The position numbers and the translations under genes were made by a program. Source: Oscillospiraceae bacterium (GTDB lineage Bacteria; Bacillota; Clostridia; Oscillospirales; Oscillospiraceae). From it: 40,485 bases of DNA. The notes under the pieces are model-generated. The model ran no database searches, had not been told where the DNA came from, and worked only from the letters and a program-made list of their open reading frames with translations. The stretch spans positions 1-40,485 of the forward strand of contig SVLK01000015.1 of assembly GCA_015067975.1 (NCBI GenBank). Reading direction: 5' to 3'. The first letter of the stretch is position 1; every line of letters starts with the position of its first letter. This document shows positions 32,315 through 40,485 of this stretch, in pieces.

Positions 32315-33481
32315 TTATTTCTTCTCTTCCAGCGGGACTACACGACCGTCTTCCAGTACCTTTCCGGGCACGATTTGGCTGCGGGTATTGCGGGCAATAT
32401 CGTCAAGACGCATGCGGGAGGGAAAATCGGACAGCAGCGTATATGCCACACCATGGCGCTTAGCGCGGCCTGTGCGGCCGATACGGTGGATGTAGTACTC
32501 GTTCTCCTCCGGTACTTCAAAGTTAAATACAGCGTCCACGTCATCCACGTCGATGCCACGGCTGGCCACGTCAGTTGCCACAAACACCCGCAATTCACCG
32601 GCACGGAACTTGGCCATGACTGCCTCGCGCTTCTTCTGCGGAATGTCGCCGTGAATGCACTCAGCGTCAATGCCGCGCATCTGCAAAAACTTGGTCAGCC
32701 GTTCGGTAGATCCCTTAGTATTGCAAAAGGCCATCACACGCTCCAGCTGCTCGCCGGCAAGAATCTTAGCTACCGTGTCCACCTTCTGGTCACCGGACAC
32801 CTCAATGCGGTACTGCAGAATGTCAGGCTTATTCTCCTTGGTGGCCTGCACCGTGATCTCCTCGGGATCGCGCTGATACACCCAGGAAATGTCCATCACT
32901 TCGCGGGAGATAGTGGCCGAAAACATGCCCAGATTCTGCCGCTTGGGGATCTTATCCAGAATCCGTGTCACATCGTGGATAAAGCCCATATCCAGCATAC
33001 GGTCTGCCTCGTCCAGCACCACCGTTTTCACCTCGCTGAGGCTGACGGTGCGGCGCTTCATGTGGTCGCTGAGTCGTCCCGGCGTAGCCACCACGATCTG
33101 CGGCTTGCGTTTGAGCGCATTGATCTGCTTGCCAATCGGCTGTCCACCATACAGGCACACCAGACGCACACCTTCGTGGCACACGGCAATTTCCCGCATC
33201 TCATCGGTAATTTGCATTGCCAGTTCGCGGGTAGGGGCCAGAATCACTGCCTGTACTTTCTCGCTCTGGGCGTCAATTTTTTCAATAATCGGAATGCCAA
33301 ACGCCATCGTCTTACCGGTACCGGTAGGAGCCTTAGCGATCACATCTTTTCCTTCCATCATAGGACCGATACATCCGGCCTGTACCGGTGTGCTGATCTC
33401 GTATCCCTTATTGCGGATGGCGCGCATGGTGGCTTGAGACAGGTTAAAACTGTCAAAGCGCACGCCTTGCGTAAATTCCAT
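32315..33481 (-). CDS. DEAD-box ATP-dependent RNA helicase
   Basis: The 388-residue enzyme unwinds RNA with ATP and probably helps ribosome assembly or RNA decay. The Q motif, APTGTGKT, PTRELA, TPGR, DEAD, SAT, and HRIGRTGR occur in order. It is short for the family, lacking a basic or RNA-binding C-terminal tail. I chose ATG 33481, preceded by GAGGA at about eight bases, over ATG 33496, which lies inside that RBS. Confidence 0.92.
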   Translation of the reverse strand: MEFTQGVRFDSFNLSQATMRAIRNKGYEISTPVQAGCIGPMMEGKDVIAKAPTGTGKTMAFGIPIIEKIDAQSEKVQAVILAPTRELAMQITDEMREIAVCHEGVRLVCLYGGQPIGKQINALKRKPQIVVATPGRLSDHMKRRTVSLSEVKTVVLDEADRMLDMGFIHDVTRILDKIPKRQNLGMFSATISREVMDISWVYQRDPEEITVQATKENKPDILQYRIEVSGDQKVDTVAKILAGEQLERVMAFCNTKGSTERLTKFLQMRGIDAECIHGDIPQKKREAVMAKFRAGELRVFVATDVASRGIDVDDVDAVFNFEVPEENEYYIHRIGRTGRAKRHGVAYTLLSDFPSRMRLDDIARNTRSQIVPGKVLEDGRVVPLEEKK

Positions 33482-33521
33482 AACGTTTTTCCTCATTCTT
33501 TTGCATATTCTCTAATTAGTT

Positions 33522-33530
33522 ATTATATCA
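33522..33530 (-). promoter_or_regulatory. Extended -10 promoter of the helicase gene
   Basis: On the minus strand TGATATAAT is a perfect extended -10. A TTGACA lies too close to act as its -35. Confidence 0.55.
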
Positions 33531-33546
33531 TGCCTGTCAATACGAC

Positions 33547-33580
33547 AAAACCGCCGCGGAACTGTTCCGCGGCGGTTTTT
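33547..33580 (-). terminator. Terminator of glgP
   Basis: A 15-bp GC-rich perfect stem (33547-33561 with 33565-33579) around three bases ends in TTTT on the minus strand. It has T residues on both strands. Confidence 0.9.
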
Positions 33581-33583
33581 ACC

Positions 33584-36007
33584 TTATTTCTTGTAAGGCA
33601 CGTGCCAAATATTCTCCGCATATTCAGCGATAGAGCGGTCAGCAGCAAAGATGCCGGAGCGTGCGATGTTGCGCAGACTCATCTTGTTCCACTGTTCACG
33701 GTTGCGATAAGTGTTCACCATGCGCTGCTCAGCGGCACAGTAAGACCCAAAGTCGGCCAACAGCAGATATTGGTCGGCAGGGCAATTGGCACCGTACAGC
33801 AAACGCTGATACAGATCCTCATAGGTCTTGCCGTCACGGAAACCGTGCTTGATCTGATCCAGCACACGACGCAGCATGCCATCACGATTATAGAACAGCA
33901 TCGGGTCGTAGTTGGTGCTCAGGCGGGCAGCCTCATCAGCGGTCAGACCGAACAGGAAGATATTCTCGTCACCCAGCATCTCGTGCATTTCCACGTTAGC
34001 GCCGTCCAGCGTACCCACGGTCAGGGCACCGTTCATCATGAACTTCATGTTGCCCGTGCCGCTGGCTTCCTTGCCTGCGGTAGAGATCTGCTGGCTCACT
34101 TCACTGGCGGGCATCAGCATTTCAGCCATGGAAACGCGGTAGTTCTCCAGGAACACCACCTGCAGCTTATCCTTGCAGATGGGGTTGTTGTTGATCTCAT
34201 CAGCCAGAGAGTTAATCAGCTGGATGATGCGTTTGGCCACAGCATAGCCGGGTGCAGCCTTAGCACCAAACAGGAAGGTCTGAGGAACCATTTCCATATC
34301 GGGATGATCCTTCAGCTGCAGGTACAGGCTGATGATATGCAGAACGTTCAGCAGTTGGCGCTTGTACTCATGCAGACGCTTGACCTGTACGTCGAAGATA
34401 CCATTGGTATTCAGTACCACGCCCTGCTGACGCTTGGCAAACTTGGCAAAAGCTTCCTTGTTCTGCTGCTTGATCTCCTCCAGACGCTTCAGCACAGCAG
34501 CGTCGTCAGCATAAGATTCCAGCTCACGCAGTTTCTGAGGTACGGTCAAATAATCGTTGCCGCCGGTCAGTTCGCAGATCAAGCTGTCCAGACCCGGGTT
34601 GATCTGTGCCAGCCAACGACGGTGGTCGATACCGTTGGTCACGTTCTTGAACTTCTCAGGTTCCATGACGCAGGCATCGCGGAACACATCGTTACGCAGG
34701 ATATCGGAGTGCAGAGCAGACACGCCGTTGACAGCGGTACCGCCGGCAATGCACAGATTGGCCATGCGGACGCTGCCGCCCCAAATGATGGCCATCTTCT
34801 CCACCTTCTGCATATCGCCGTGATAGAAGCCTTCCACACGCTCCTGCCAGCGCTTGGAGATCTCCTGAATGATCTGCCATACGCGGGGCAGCAGTTCTTC
34901 CATCAGCTTCTGAGGCCAGCATTCCAGTGCCTCAGCCAGCACGGTATGGTTGGTGTAGGCCACAGCATTCTTGGTAATGTGCCATGCCTCTTCCCAGTTC
35001 ATACCGGCATCGTCGATCAAAATACGCATCAGCTCGGGGATCACCAATGCAGGATGGGTGTCGTTGATCTGAATCACGTTCTTCTCGTGGAAGTTTTTCA
35101 GCGTGCCATACACTTCAATGTGCTGGCGGGTAATGGACTGCACCGTAGCGGAAACAAAGAAGTACTGCTGCTTCAATCGCAGAGACTTACCCTCATAGTG
35201 GTTATCCTCGGGATACAGGATCTTGGAAATCACATCCGCCATGGCCTGTTCTTCGCTGGCCTGCAGATACTGGCCTGCGCGGAACAGCTGCATATCGATG
35301 GGTTTGGGGGACTTGGCATCCCACAGGCGCAGCGTATTCACATGCTCCGTGCCGTAACCGGCTACTTCCATGTCGCAGGGAATAGCCAGTACACGGGTAT
35401 AATCCTCATGAACCACCATGTGGTGGCCGTTGTCCCAGCGGGTACGGACCTTACCGCCAAAGTGGATTTCCTCCGCCTCCTGGGGTTTAGGCATCAGCCA
35501 TGCATCGCCCAGGTTCTTCCAGTCATCGGGCAGTTCCACTTGCTGGCCTTCCACGATCTTCTGCTTGAAGATACCCAGTTCGTAGCAGATGGAATAACCG
35601 GTGGCGGGAATGTCCAGCGTAGTCATACTGTCCAGATAGCAGGCAGCCAGACGGCCCAGACCGCCGTTGCCGAGGCCTGCATCAGGCTCCATGTCAAACA
35701 GGTCTGCCGCCTTGAAGCCCAGCTCGCCCACAGCCTCACGTAAAGGCTCCAGCAAACCCAAATTGTAAGCGTTCTTCATCAGGCTGCGGCCCATGAGGAA
35801 CTCCATGGACATGTAGTGTACCTTCCGCTTTTCCTGACGGTTGGTGTCCAGACGGGTCTGTACACCGCGTTCGGCCATGATATCACGCAGCACCATAGCG
35901 CAGGCCTTCAACATCTCACCGTCATTGGCCTGCTGCTCGGTACAACCGTAGTTCAAACGCAGTTTCTGGACGATGGCTTCTTTCAATGCTTCTTTGTTAT
36001 AGGTCAT
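33584..36007 (-). CDS. glgP: Glycogen/maltodextrin phosphorylase
   Basis: The 807-residue GT35 enzyme cleaves glycogen with phosphate to give glucose-1-phosphate. PLP is bound at the lysine of EASGTGNMKFMMNGALTVGT. GNGGLGRLAACYLDSMTTL and INDTHPALVIPELMRIL are further hallmarks. ATG 36007 follows GGAGGAG. The gene lies 33 bases after glgA, so synthesis and breakdown enzymes are co-transcribed, a common arrangement in Firmicutes. Confidence 0.96.
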   Translation of the reverse strand: MTYNKEALKEAIVQKLRLNYGCTEQQANDGEMLKACAMVLRDIMAERGVQTRLDTNRQEKRKVHYMSMEFLMGRSLMKNAYNLGLLEPLREAVGELGFKAADLFDMEPDAGLGNGGLGRLAACYLDSMTTLDIPATGYSICYELGIFKQKIVEGQQVELPDDWKNLGDAWLMPKPQEAEEIHFGGKVRTRWDNGHHMVVHEDYTRVLAIPCDMEVAGYGTEHVNTLRLWDAKSPKPIDMQLFRAGQYLQASEEQAMADVISKILYPEDNHYEGKSLRLKQQYFFVSATVQSITRQHIEVYGTLKNFHEKNVIQINDTHPALVIPELMRILIDDAGMNWEEAWHITKNAVAYTNHTVLAEALECWPQKLMEELLPRVWQIIQEISKRWQERVEGFYHGDMQKVEKMAIIWGGSVRMANLCIAGGTAVNGVSALHSDILRNDVFRDACVMEPEKFKNVTNGIDHRRWLAQINPGLDSLICELTGGNDYLTVPQKLRELESYADDAAVLKRLEEIKQQNKEAFAKFAKRQQGVVLNTNGIFDVQVKRLHEYKRQLLNVLHIISLYLQLKDHPDMEMVPQTFLFGAKAAPGYAVAKRIIQLINSLADEINNNPICKDKLQVVFLENYRVSMAEMLMPASEVSQQISTAGKEASGTGNMKFMMNGALTVGTLDGANVEMHEMLGDENIFLFGLTADEAARLSTNYDPMLFYNRDGMLRRVLDQIKHGFRDGKTYEDLYQRLLYGANCPADQYLLLADFGSYCAAEQRMVNTYRNREQWNKMSLRNIARSGIFAADRSIAEYAENIWHVPYKK

Positions 36008-36040
36008 ATACTCCTCCGTGCATAAATGGGGGCACGTCAT

Positions 36041-37477
36041 TTATTCCCCCACGATACTTGCGTAGATGTCCCGATAGGAACGTGCGCTGGCGCCCCAGCT
36101 GAAATCATCCGTCATGCCGCGCTGCTGTACCTTGCGGAAGTCCTCGCTGTTATAGCGGTACAGAGCCACTGCCTGATTGATGGTATAAAGCATATCATAT
36201 GCGTTATAGTTGGCAAATACATAGCCGTTGCCGTCCTCCTGACCCAGTTGGCAGGAGCGTACCGTATCGGCCAGACCGCCGGTCTGGCGTACGATGGGCA
36301 CAGCGCCGTAGCGCATGGCGATCATCTGGCTTAGGCCGCAGGGTTCGCTCTTGGAAGGCATTAAGAACAGGTCGGCGCCGGAATAGATCTGGCGGGACAG
36401 CTTGTCGGAATAAGCGATCTGGGCGCTCATCTGGCCACCGTAGCGCTGCTCAGCATGCTTAAAGAACTCCTCGTAAACATAGTCGCCCTTACCCAACACC
36501 ACCAGCTGCGCACCGGTATCCATGATACCATCCAGCACTTCACATACCAGATCCACGCCCTTGTGGCTCACCAGACGGCTGACCATAGCGATCACCGGTA
36601 CATCAGGATCTTCCTTCAGACCTACCAGACGCTGCAGTTCCGCCTTGCATACAGCCTTACCGGATACATCGTCAGCGGTGTAGTTGGCAGCAATCGCGCC
36701 GTCCACAGACGGGTCAAAGCTCACCACGTCCAGACCATTCAGCACGCCGGACATCTTGCCGTCGCACAGATCCACAATATTCTCCATGCCGTGAGCATAG
36801 AAGCTGTTGTGCAGCTGCTGGGCATAGGTGGGGCTGACAGTATTCACATGGTCGACACACATCATAGCGCCCTTGAGCAGATTTACGCATCCGCCCATCT
36901 CCAGTGTACCGTCAGCAAACCAACCGTAGTCCAGGCCAAACAGGTCGCACACGGTGTAATCGCCGAAAATACCCTGGTACTCAATATTATGGATTGTCAG
37001 AACCGTTCCAATACCACGAATTTCCTCCCAGCGGGTGGCCTCATCCTTCAGATAGATAGGAACCAGTGCCGACTGCCAGTCATTGCAGTTGATCACGTCG
37101 GGCATCCAGTCCAGCATGGGCAGCAGAGCCACCACAGCGCGGCTGAAGAATGCAAAACGCTCGCCGTCGTCACCCTCGCCATACAGCTGGCCGCGGCAGA
37201 AATAGCGCTCATTGTCTACAAAATACCAAGTCACACCCTGATATTCCAGGCTGAACAAGCCGCAATACTCATGTCGCCATGCCAGATCCACATAGATGTT
37301 GCCGCGGAAAGTCATCTGCTCTCTCCACTGCTGACCAACCATGTCATACAGGGGCAGAATTACTGCCACATCGTCTCCATTGGCCGCCAAAGCAGGAGGC
37401 AAGCTGCCCGCCACATCGGCCAAACCGCCGGTTTTACAAAAAGGTGCCGCTTCGCTGGCTACATATAAAATCTTCAT
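36041..37477 (-). CDS. glgA: Glycogen synthase (ADP-glucose)
   Basis: The 478-residue GT5 glycosyltransferase extends alpha-1,4-glucan from ADP-glucose. The N-terminal KTGGLADV motif (K15) and C-terminal SEPCGLSQMIAM, QTGGLADTV are conserved. ATG 37477 follows AAAGGAG; the open frame reaches back to 37570 through the promoter and operator and is not coding. It is the first gene of a glgA-glgP unit under its own promoter and a LacI-type operator. Confidence 0.96.
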   Translation of the reverse strand: MKILYVASEAAPFCKTGGLADVAGSLPPALAANGDDVAVILPLYDMVGQQWREQMTFRGNIYVDLAWRHEYCGLFSLEYQGVTWYFVDNERYFCRGQLYGEGDDGERFAFFSRAVVALLPMLDWMPDVINCNDWQSALVPIYLKDEATRWEEIRGIGTVLTIHNIEYQGIFGDYTVCDLFGLDYGWFADGTLEMGGCVNLLKGAMMCVDHVNTVSPTYAQQLHNSFYAHGMENIVDLCDGKMSGVLNGLDVVSFDPSVDGAIAANYTADDVSGKAVCKAELQRLVGLKEDPDVPVIAMVSRLVSHKGVDLVCEVLDGIMDTGAQLVVLGKGDYVYEEFFKHAEQRYGGQMSAQIAYSDKLSRQIYSGADLFLMPSKSEPCGLSQMIAMRYGAVPIVRQTGGLADTVRSCQLGQEDGNGYVFANYNAYDMLYTINQAVALYRYNSEDFRKVQQRGMTDDFSWGASARSYRDIYASIVGE

Positions 37478-37518
37478 AAGGTAAGCTCCTTTCAAATAAT
37501 TGGGAACGTACTGAACAT

Positions 37519-37547
37519 ATTCTCTCATATTTGGCGCAAATTTGCAA
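37519..37547 (-). promoter_or_regulatory. Promoter of glgA-glgP
   Basis: On the minus strand TTGCAA (37547-37542), 17 bases and GAGAAT (37524-37519). The match is moderate. Confidence 0.5.
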
Positions 37548-37549
37548 CA

Positions 37550-37561
37550 GGAAACGTTTCC
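37550..37561. promoter_or_regulatory. LacI-family operator upstream of glgA
   Basis: GGAAACGTTTCC is a perfect 12-bp palindrome with the central CG of LacI-family operators. It lies two bases upstream of the presumed -35 box. The near-identical element at 10916-10929 suggests a shared regulator. Confidence 0.6.
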
Positions 37562-37576
37562 GGAATGCAAAAATTA

Positions 37577-37614
37577 TGAAAAAACAACGGAGAGACCTTG
37601 TCCCTCCGTTGCTT
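37577..37614 (-). terminator. Terminator of the glgBCD unit
   Basis: CAACGGAG (37585-37592) pairs with CTCCGTTG (37604-37611). On the minus strand the hairpin ends in TTTTTT. It divides the cluster into glgBCD and glgAP. Confidence 0.75.
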
Positions 37615-37656
37615 TTCTTGTCAAAGTACCATACACTTGGCGCTTCCGGTGCGAAA

Positions 37657-38772
37657 TTACACCTCGCTGCCGCGTCCCAGCACCATAGGATAGTGCTCGT
37701 GGCCCATCAAAGTACGGCCTTCGTTGATGGTCACATACTTGTCGGCGATCACGTGTTTCAGCACTGCGTCCTTCTTGACCACCGTGCTCTTGAAGAGGAT
37801 ACAGCCGTCCACCTGCGCACCCTTTTCCACCTTTACGCCGCGGAAGATAATGCTGTTGCGCACGCTGCCCTGAATGTCGCAGCCATCGGCAATCAGAGAA
37901 TTGACGCACTCGCCGCTGGGATCGATGTAGGTAGAGCTGGCATCGTTCTCCTTAGCGTAGATGGGGCGCTCGGGACAGAACAATTCTGCACGGATATCGC
38001 TGCGCAGCAGTTCCATGCTGCGCTCGTAGTAACCCTGAATGCTGTCAATACGGGCGGCATAGCCATCCCACACATAGGCATGGAAGTGCAGCTTGTCACC
38101 CATAGCCTGCAGGATATCGCGGCGGAAGCTGTACAGGTTGTGGGACACGCAGTCACGCACCACACGGATCAGCAGATCCTTGCTGATCACATACAAGTTC
38201 AGACAGCGGTAACCCTCGGGAGTGTAGATATCATATGCCGTGTCCACAATACGGCCGGTCTCATCCAGTTTGAAGTAGGTGTCGCTTCCCTCGCCGGGGA
38301 CAGAGGTACACACGCAAGTCATATCGGCACCACTGGCAATGTGATCCTGCAGCACGTCATCCAAAGGAATGTTGATCACCAAATCACTGTCAGCCAGTAC
38401 CACATAGTCCTGACGCACATCTTCCTGCAGATAGTCCAGCACGCAGCCCAGAGCTTCCACCTTACCGCGGAACTGGCCCATGCCACCGCGACCTTCCATG
38501 TAGGCGAACGCAGGCAGCAGTGTCAATCCGCCGCGTTTGCGGCTCAGATCCCAGCTCTTACCGTTGCCCAAATGATCCAGCATACTCTGGCACTTGCCGT
38601 GCATGATAATGCCCACATCGCTGATGCCGGCGTTGACCATATTGGAGAGCATGAAGTCCACTACGCGGTACTCGCCGCCTACAGGAATCGAGCCGTGGAT
38701 GCGGTGCTCGATCAGTTCACGCAGTGCTGTCTTTTTCTCATAAGAGAAGATAATTCCGTGCATTCCTTTCAT
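37657..38772 (-). CDS. glgD: Glucose-1-phosphate adenylyltransferase subunit GlgD
   Basis: The 371-residue protein has the nucleotidyltransferase fold and a C-terminal left-handed beta-helix of hexapeptide repeats. The catalytic GGxGxRL loop of GlgC is missing; in its place the N-terminus reads [20 protein letters not shown]. GlgD subunits are mainly regulatory and raise GlgC activity in a heteromer. The ATG overlaps the glgC stop (ATGA), which supports equal, coupled synthesis. Confidence 0.94.
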   Translation of the reverse strand: MKGMHGIIFSYEKKTALRELIEHRIHGSIPVGGEYRVVDFMLSNMVNAGISDVGIIMHGKCQSMLDHLGNGKSWDLSRKRGGLTLLPAFAYMEGRGGMGQFRGKVEALGCVLDYLQEDVRQDYVVLADSDLVINIPLDDVLQDHIASGADMTCVCTSVPGEGSDTYFKLDETGRIVDTAYDIYTPEGYRCLNLYVISKDLLIRVVRDCVSHNLYSFRRDILQAMGDKLHFHAYVWDGYAARIDSIQGYYERSMELLRSDIRAELFCPERPIYAKENDASSTYIDPSGECVNSLIADGCDIQGSVRNSIIFRGVKVEKGAQVDGCILFKSTVVKKDAVLKHVIADKYVTINEGRTLMGHEHYPMVLGRGSEV

Positions 38773-39980
38773 GCCTTCACCCCCTGATGCGTCTTATCCA
38801 GCATCGTCTTTGCCGGTACGATTTCTTCCTCAGCCACCTTAGTGTTGGGGCCCAGAACAGCAATGCCCCACTGGGCGGGGTCTTCCACCGTCTCCGGAGC
38901 CGCGCCCACCTTGGCGCCCTTGCCTACGCGGGCATTTTCACCCAGAATGGCATACTGCACCACAGCGCCTTCTTCCACAACGGCCCCGGGCATCAGCACA
39001 GAGTAGGCTACCTGTGCGCCTTCCTTCACCGTAACGCCCACAGACAGCACGGAGTTCTTTACCTCACCGTCAATGATGCAGCCTTTCGCCACAGCGCTGT
39101 TGCCCACATCGGACTGTGCCCCCAGGAATGCGGGCGGACAGGAGGGGGTGCGGCCGTAAATGGGCCAGGTCTTATCCAACAGATTCAAGCCGGAAGCAGG
39201 TGTCAGCATGTCCATGTTGGCATCCCACAGGGAGTCCAGCGTACCCACGTCCTTCCAGTATCCTTCGAAGCGATAAGCCACCATCTTCTCGCCGGCATTC
39301 AGCATGGCAGGAATGATGTTCTTACCGAAGTCGTTGCTGGAGTTCTCGTCGTTTTCATCGGCAATCAGATACGCACGCATCTTCTGCCAGGAGAAAATGT
39401 AAATACCCATGGAAGCCAAATTGCTCTTGGGGTTCTTGGGCTTCTCCTCAAACTCCACAATAGTATCCGTACTGTCCACGTTCATGATGCCAAATCGGGG
39501 AGCTTCATCCCAAGGCACTTCCATGACAGCGATGGTGCAGTCTGCTTCTGCCTCTTTATGGCGGCGCAGCATGTCGGAGTAGTCCATCTTATAGATATGG
39601 TCGCCGGACAGCACTACCACGTATTCGGGGTCATACATGTCCACAAAACCGATGTTCTGGTAAATGGCGTTGGCCGTGCCCTTATACCAGCTGGCGCCGG
39701 TAGCACTCTGGTAAGGGGGCAGAATATGTACGCCGCCGGACATGCGGTCCAGCTCCCAAGGCTGGCCGTTACCAATATAGCTGTTAAGCTCCAGCGGACG
39801 GTACTGGGTCAGCACGCCCACGGTGTCAATGCCAGAGTTCGTGCAGTTGGACAGGGGGAAGTCGATAATGCGGAACTTTCCGCCAAAGGGAACAGCCGGT
39901 TTTGCCATGTCGCCGGTCAGCACGTACAGGCGGCTGCCCTGACCGCCGGCCAACAGCATGGCTACACATTCTTTCTTCAT
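38769..39980 (-). CDS. glgC: Glucose-1-phosphate adenylyltransferase
   Basis: The 403-residue enzyme makes ADP-glucose from ATP and glucose-1-phosphate, the committed step of glycogen synthesis. The nucleotide loop [39 protein letters not shown] and the beta-helix C-terminus are all present. GGAGGAAAGAGGAA precedes the ATG, which overlaps the glgB stop. Confidence 0.96.
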   Translation of the reverse strand: MKKECVAMLLAGGQGSRLYVLTGDMAKPAVPFGGKFRIIDFPLSNCTNSGIDTVGVLTQYRPLELNSYIGNGQPWELDRMSGGVHILPPYQSATGASWYKGTANAIYQNIGFVDMYDPEYVVVLSGDHIYKMDYSDMLRRHKEAEADCTIAVMEVPWDEAPRFGIMNVDSTDTIVEFEEKPKNPKSNLASMGIYIFSWQKMRAYLIADENDENSSNDFGKNIIPAMLNAGEKMVAYRFEGYWKDVGTLDSLWDANMDMLTPASGLNLLDKTWPIYGRTPSCPPAFLGAQSDVGNSAVAKGCIIDGEVKNSVLSVGVTVKEGAQVAYSVLMPGAVVEEGAVVQYAILGENARVGKGAKVGAAPETVEDPAQWGIAVLGPNTKVAEEEIVPAKTMLDKTHQGVKA

Positions 39981-40485
39981 TTCCTCTTTCCTCCATTTGT
40001 ATTCTTTGCTTTCGCCAATCGTCCCTTACCCTGCAGGATCACCGCGCCCAAAGGCGGAATGCGCAGCGAAACGGAGCAGGGTTTGTCGTGGACGCTTTCC
40101 CAAACGGGTTTGATCTCACCGGTATTGATCACACCGCTGCCGCCCCAGCGGGGCTCATCGGTGTTGAACACTTCCACATAGTGACCCTTGGGCGGTACAC
40201 CCAGCTTGTAGTTCTCCCACGCCTCGGTGGAGAAGTTGATCACCACCACCAGCTCCTTGCCGGCCTTATCCCGGCGCAGGAAAGCGATGAGATTGCGGGT
40301 ATGGTCGTTGGCGCTGAGCCACTCAAAGCCGTCCCAGCTCCGGTCAACTTCCCACAGCGCCTTATTCTTGCGGTAGAAATGGTTCAGTTCCCGGATACAG
40401 GCCTGGGTGGCGGCATACTGGGGATTATCCTGCAGATACCAGTCCAGCTGGCCCTTGAAATCCCACTCGTGCCACTGGGCCAGTT
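39977..40485 (-). CDS. glgB: 1,4-alpha-glucan branching enzyme, C-terminal part
   Basis: The reading frame runs through the right window edge, so only about 168 C-terminal residues are visible. They include [44 protein letters not shown], and [21 protein letters not shown], which match the end of the GH13 domain and the C-terminal beta domain of GlgB. The catalytic residues lie outside the window. It overlaps glgC (ATGA) and is thus upstream in the same transcript. Confidence 0.92.
   Translation of the reverse strand, partial: LAQWHEWDFKGQLDWYLQDNPQYAATQACIRELNHFYRKNKALWEVDRSWDGFEWLSANDHTRNLIAFLRRDKAGKELVVVINFSTEAWENYKLGVPPKGHYVEVFNTDEPRWGGSGVINTGEIKPVWESVHDKPCSVSLRIPPLGAVILQGKGRLAKAKNTNGGKRK

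Noticed and set aside
32375-35743. Very long open frame (1122 codons) on the plus strand
   Set aside because: It runs antisense to the DEAD-box helicase and glgP genes, in register with their codon bias, and its translation is low-complexity His/Gln/Leu-rich with no recognisable domain.
1-40485. Mobile elements, CRISPR arrays, tRNA or rRNA genes
   Set aside because: I saw no transposase or integrase motifs, no regularly spaced repeats, and no tRNA-like or rRNA-like sequence in any intergenic gap.

Overview
The window reads as chromosome of a spore-forming, fermentative Clostridia member, probably a gut bacterium of the Oscillospirales type. The pointers are a small acid-soluble spore protein with a sigma-G-like promoter, a tryptophan T-box leader, an NfnAB-type electron-bifurcating transhydrogenase, the split GlgC/GlgD pair typical of Firmicutes, and fairly GC-rich genes with TTGACA/TATAAT-type promoters and AGGAGG ribosome sites. 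I see no rRNA, tRNA, CRISPR array, prophage or insertion sequence. The species cannot be named from this evidence.

Left part (1-10 kb). A stand-alone tryptophan synthase beta chain of the TrpB2 type (-) sits behind a T-box leader whose specifier is UGG. Then come a radical SAM protein (-), a tandem-OB SSB-like protein (+) and a two-helix membrane peptide (+). A four-gene glycoside operon follows (+): GH1 glycosidase, GH13 exo-alpha-glucosidase, GPH sugar symporter and a 56-residue cysteine protein. A LytR-CpsA-Psr protein (-) closes this part.

Middle part (10-21.4 kb). A PocR/AraC-type regulator precedes a sugar ABC transporter (lipoprotein plus two permeases, no ATPase). Next is a tightly coupled amino-sugar operon: sugar nucleotidyltransferase, NahK-like kinase, GalE, NagB, ROK-like kinase, CBM9-like protein, NagA. 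Together these could import a GalNAc/GlcNAc-containing sugar, phosphorylate it at C1, turn it into a UDP-sugar, epimerise it, and feed GlcNAc-6-P to NagA and NagB. GalE has Cys at the gatekeeper position, which fits N-acetylated substrates. No GH112 phosphorylase is in the window.

Right-middle part (21.4-33.6 kb). Single-gene units follow: the spore protein, a DUF5662 protein, a second radical SAM protein, a sodium:solute symporter, a DUF3048 lipoprotein (-), nfnA-nfnB (-) with a Crp/Fnr regulator upstream (-), a divergent trigger factor (+), an orphan peptide-binding lipoprotein (-) and a DEAD-box helicase (-). Nearly every unit is bounded by a clear intrinsic terminator.

Right end (33.6-40.5 kb). 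This is a glycogen cluster on the minus strand, transcribed glgB (cut by the window edge), glgC, glgD, then glgA, glgP from its own promoter. A perfect 12-bp LacI-type palindrome lies just upstream of the glgA -35 box. A near-identical site lies upstream of the ABC transporter in the middle part, suggesting that one regulator ties sugar import to glycogen turnover.
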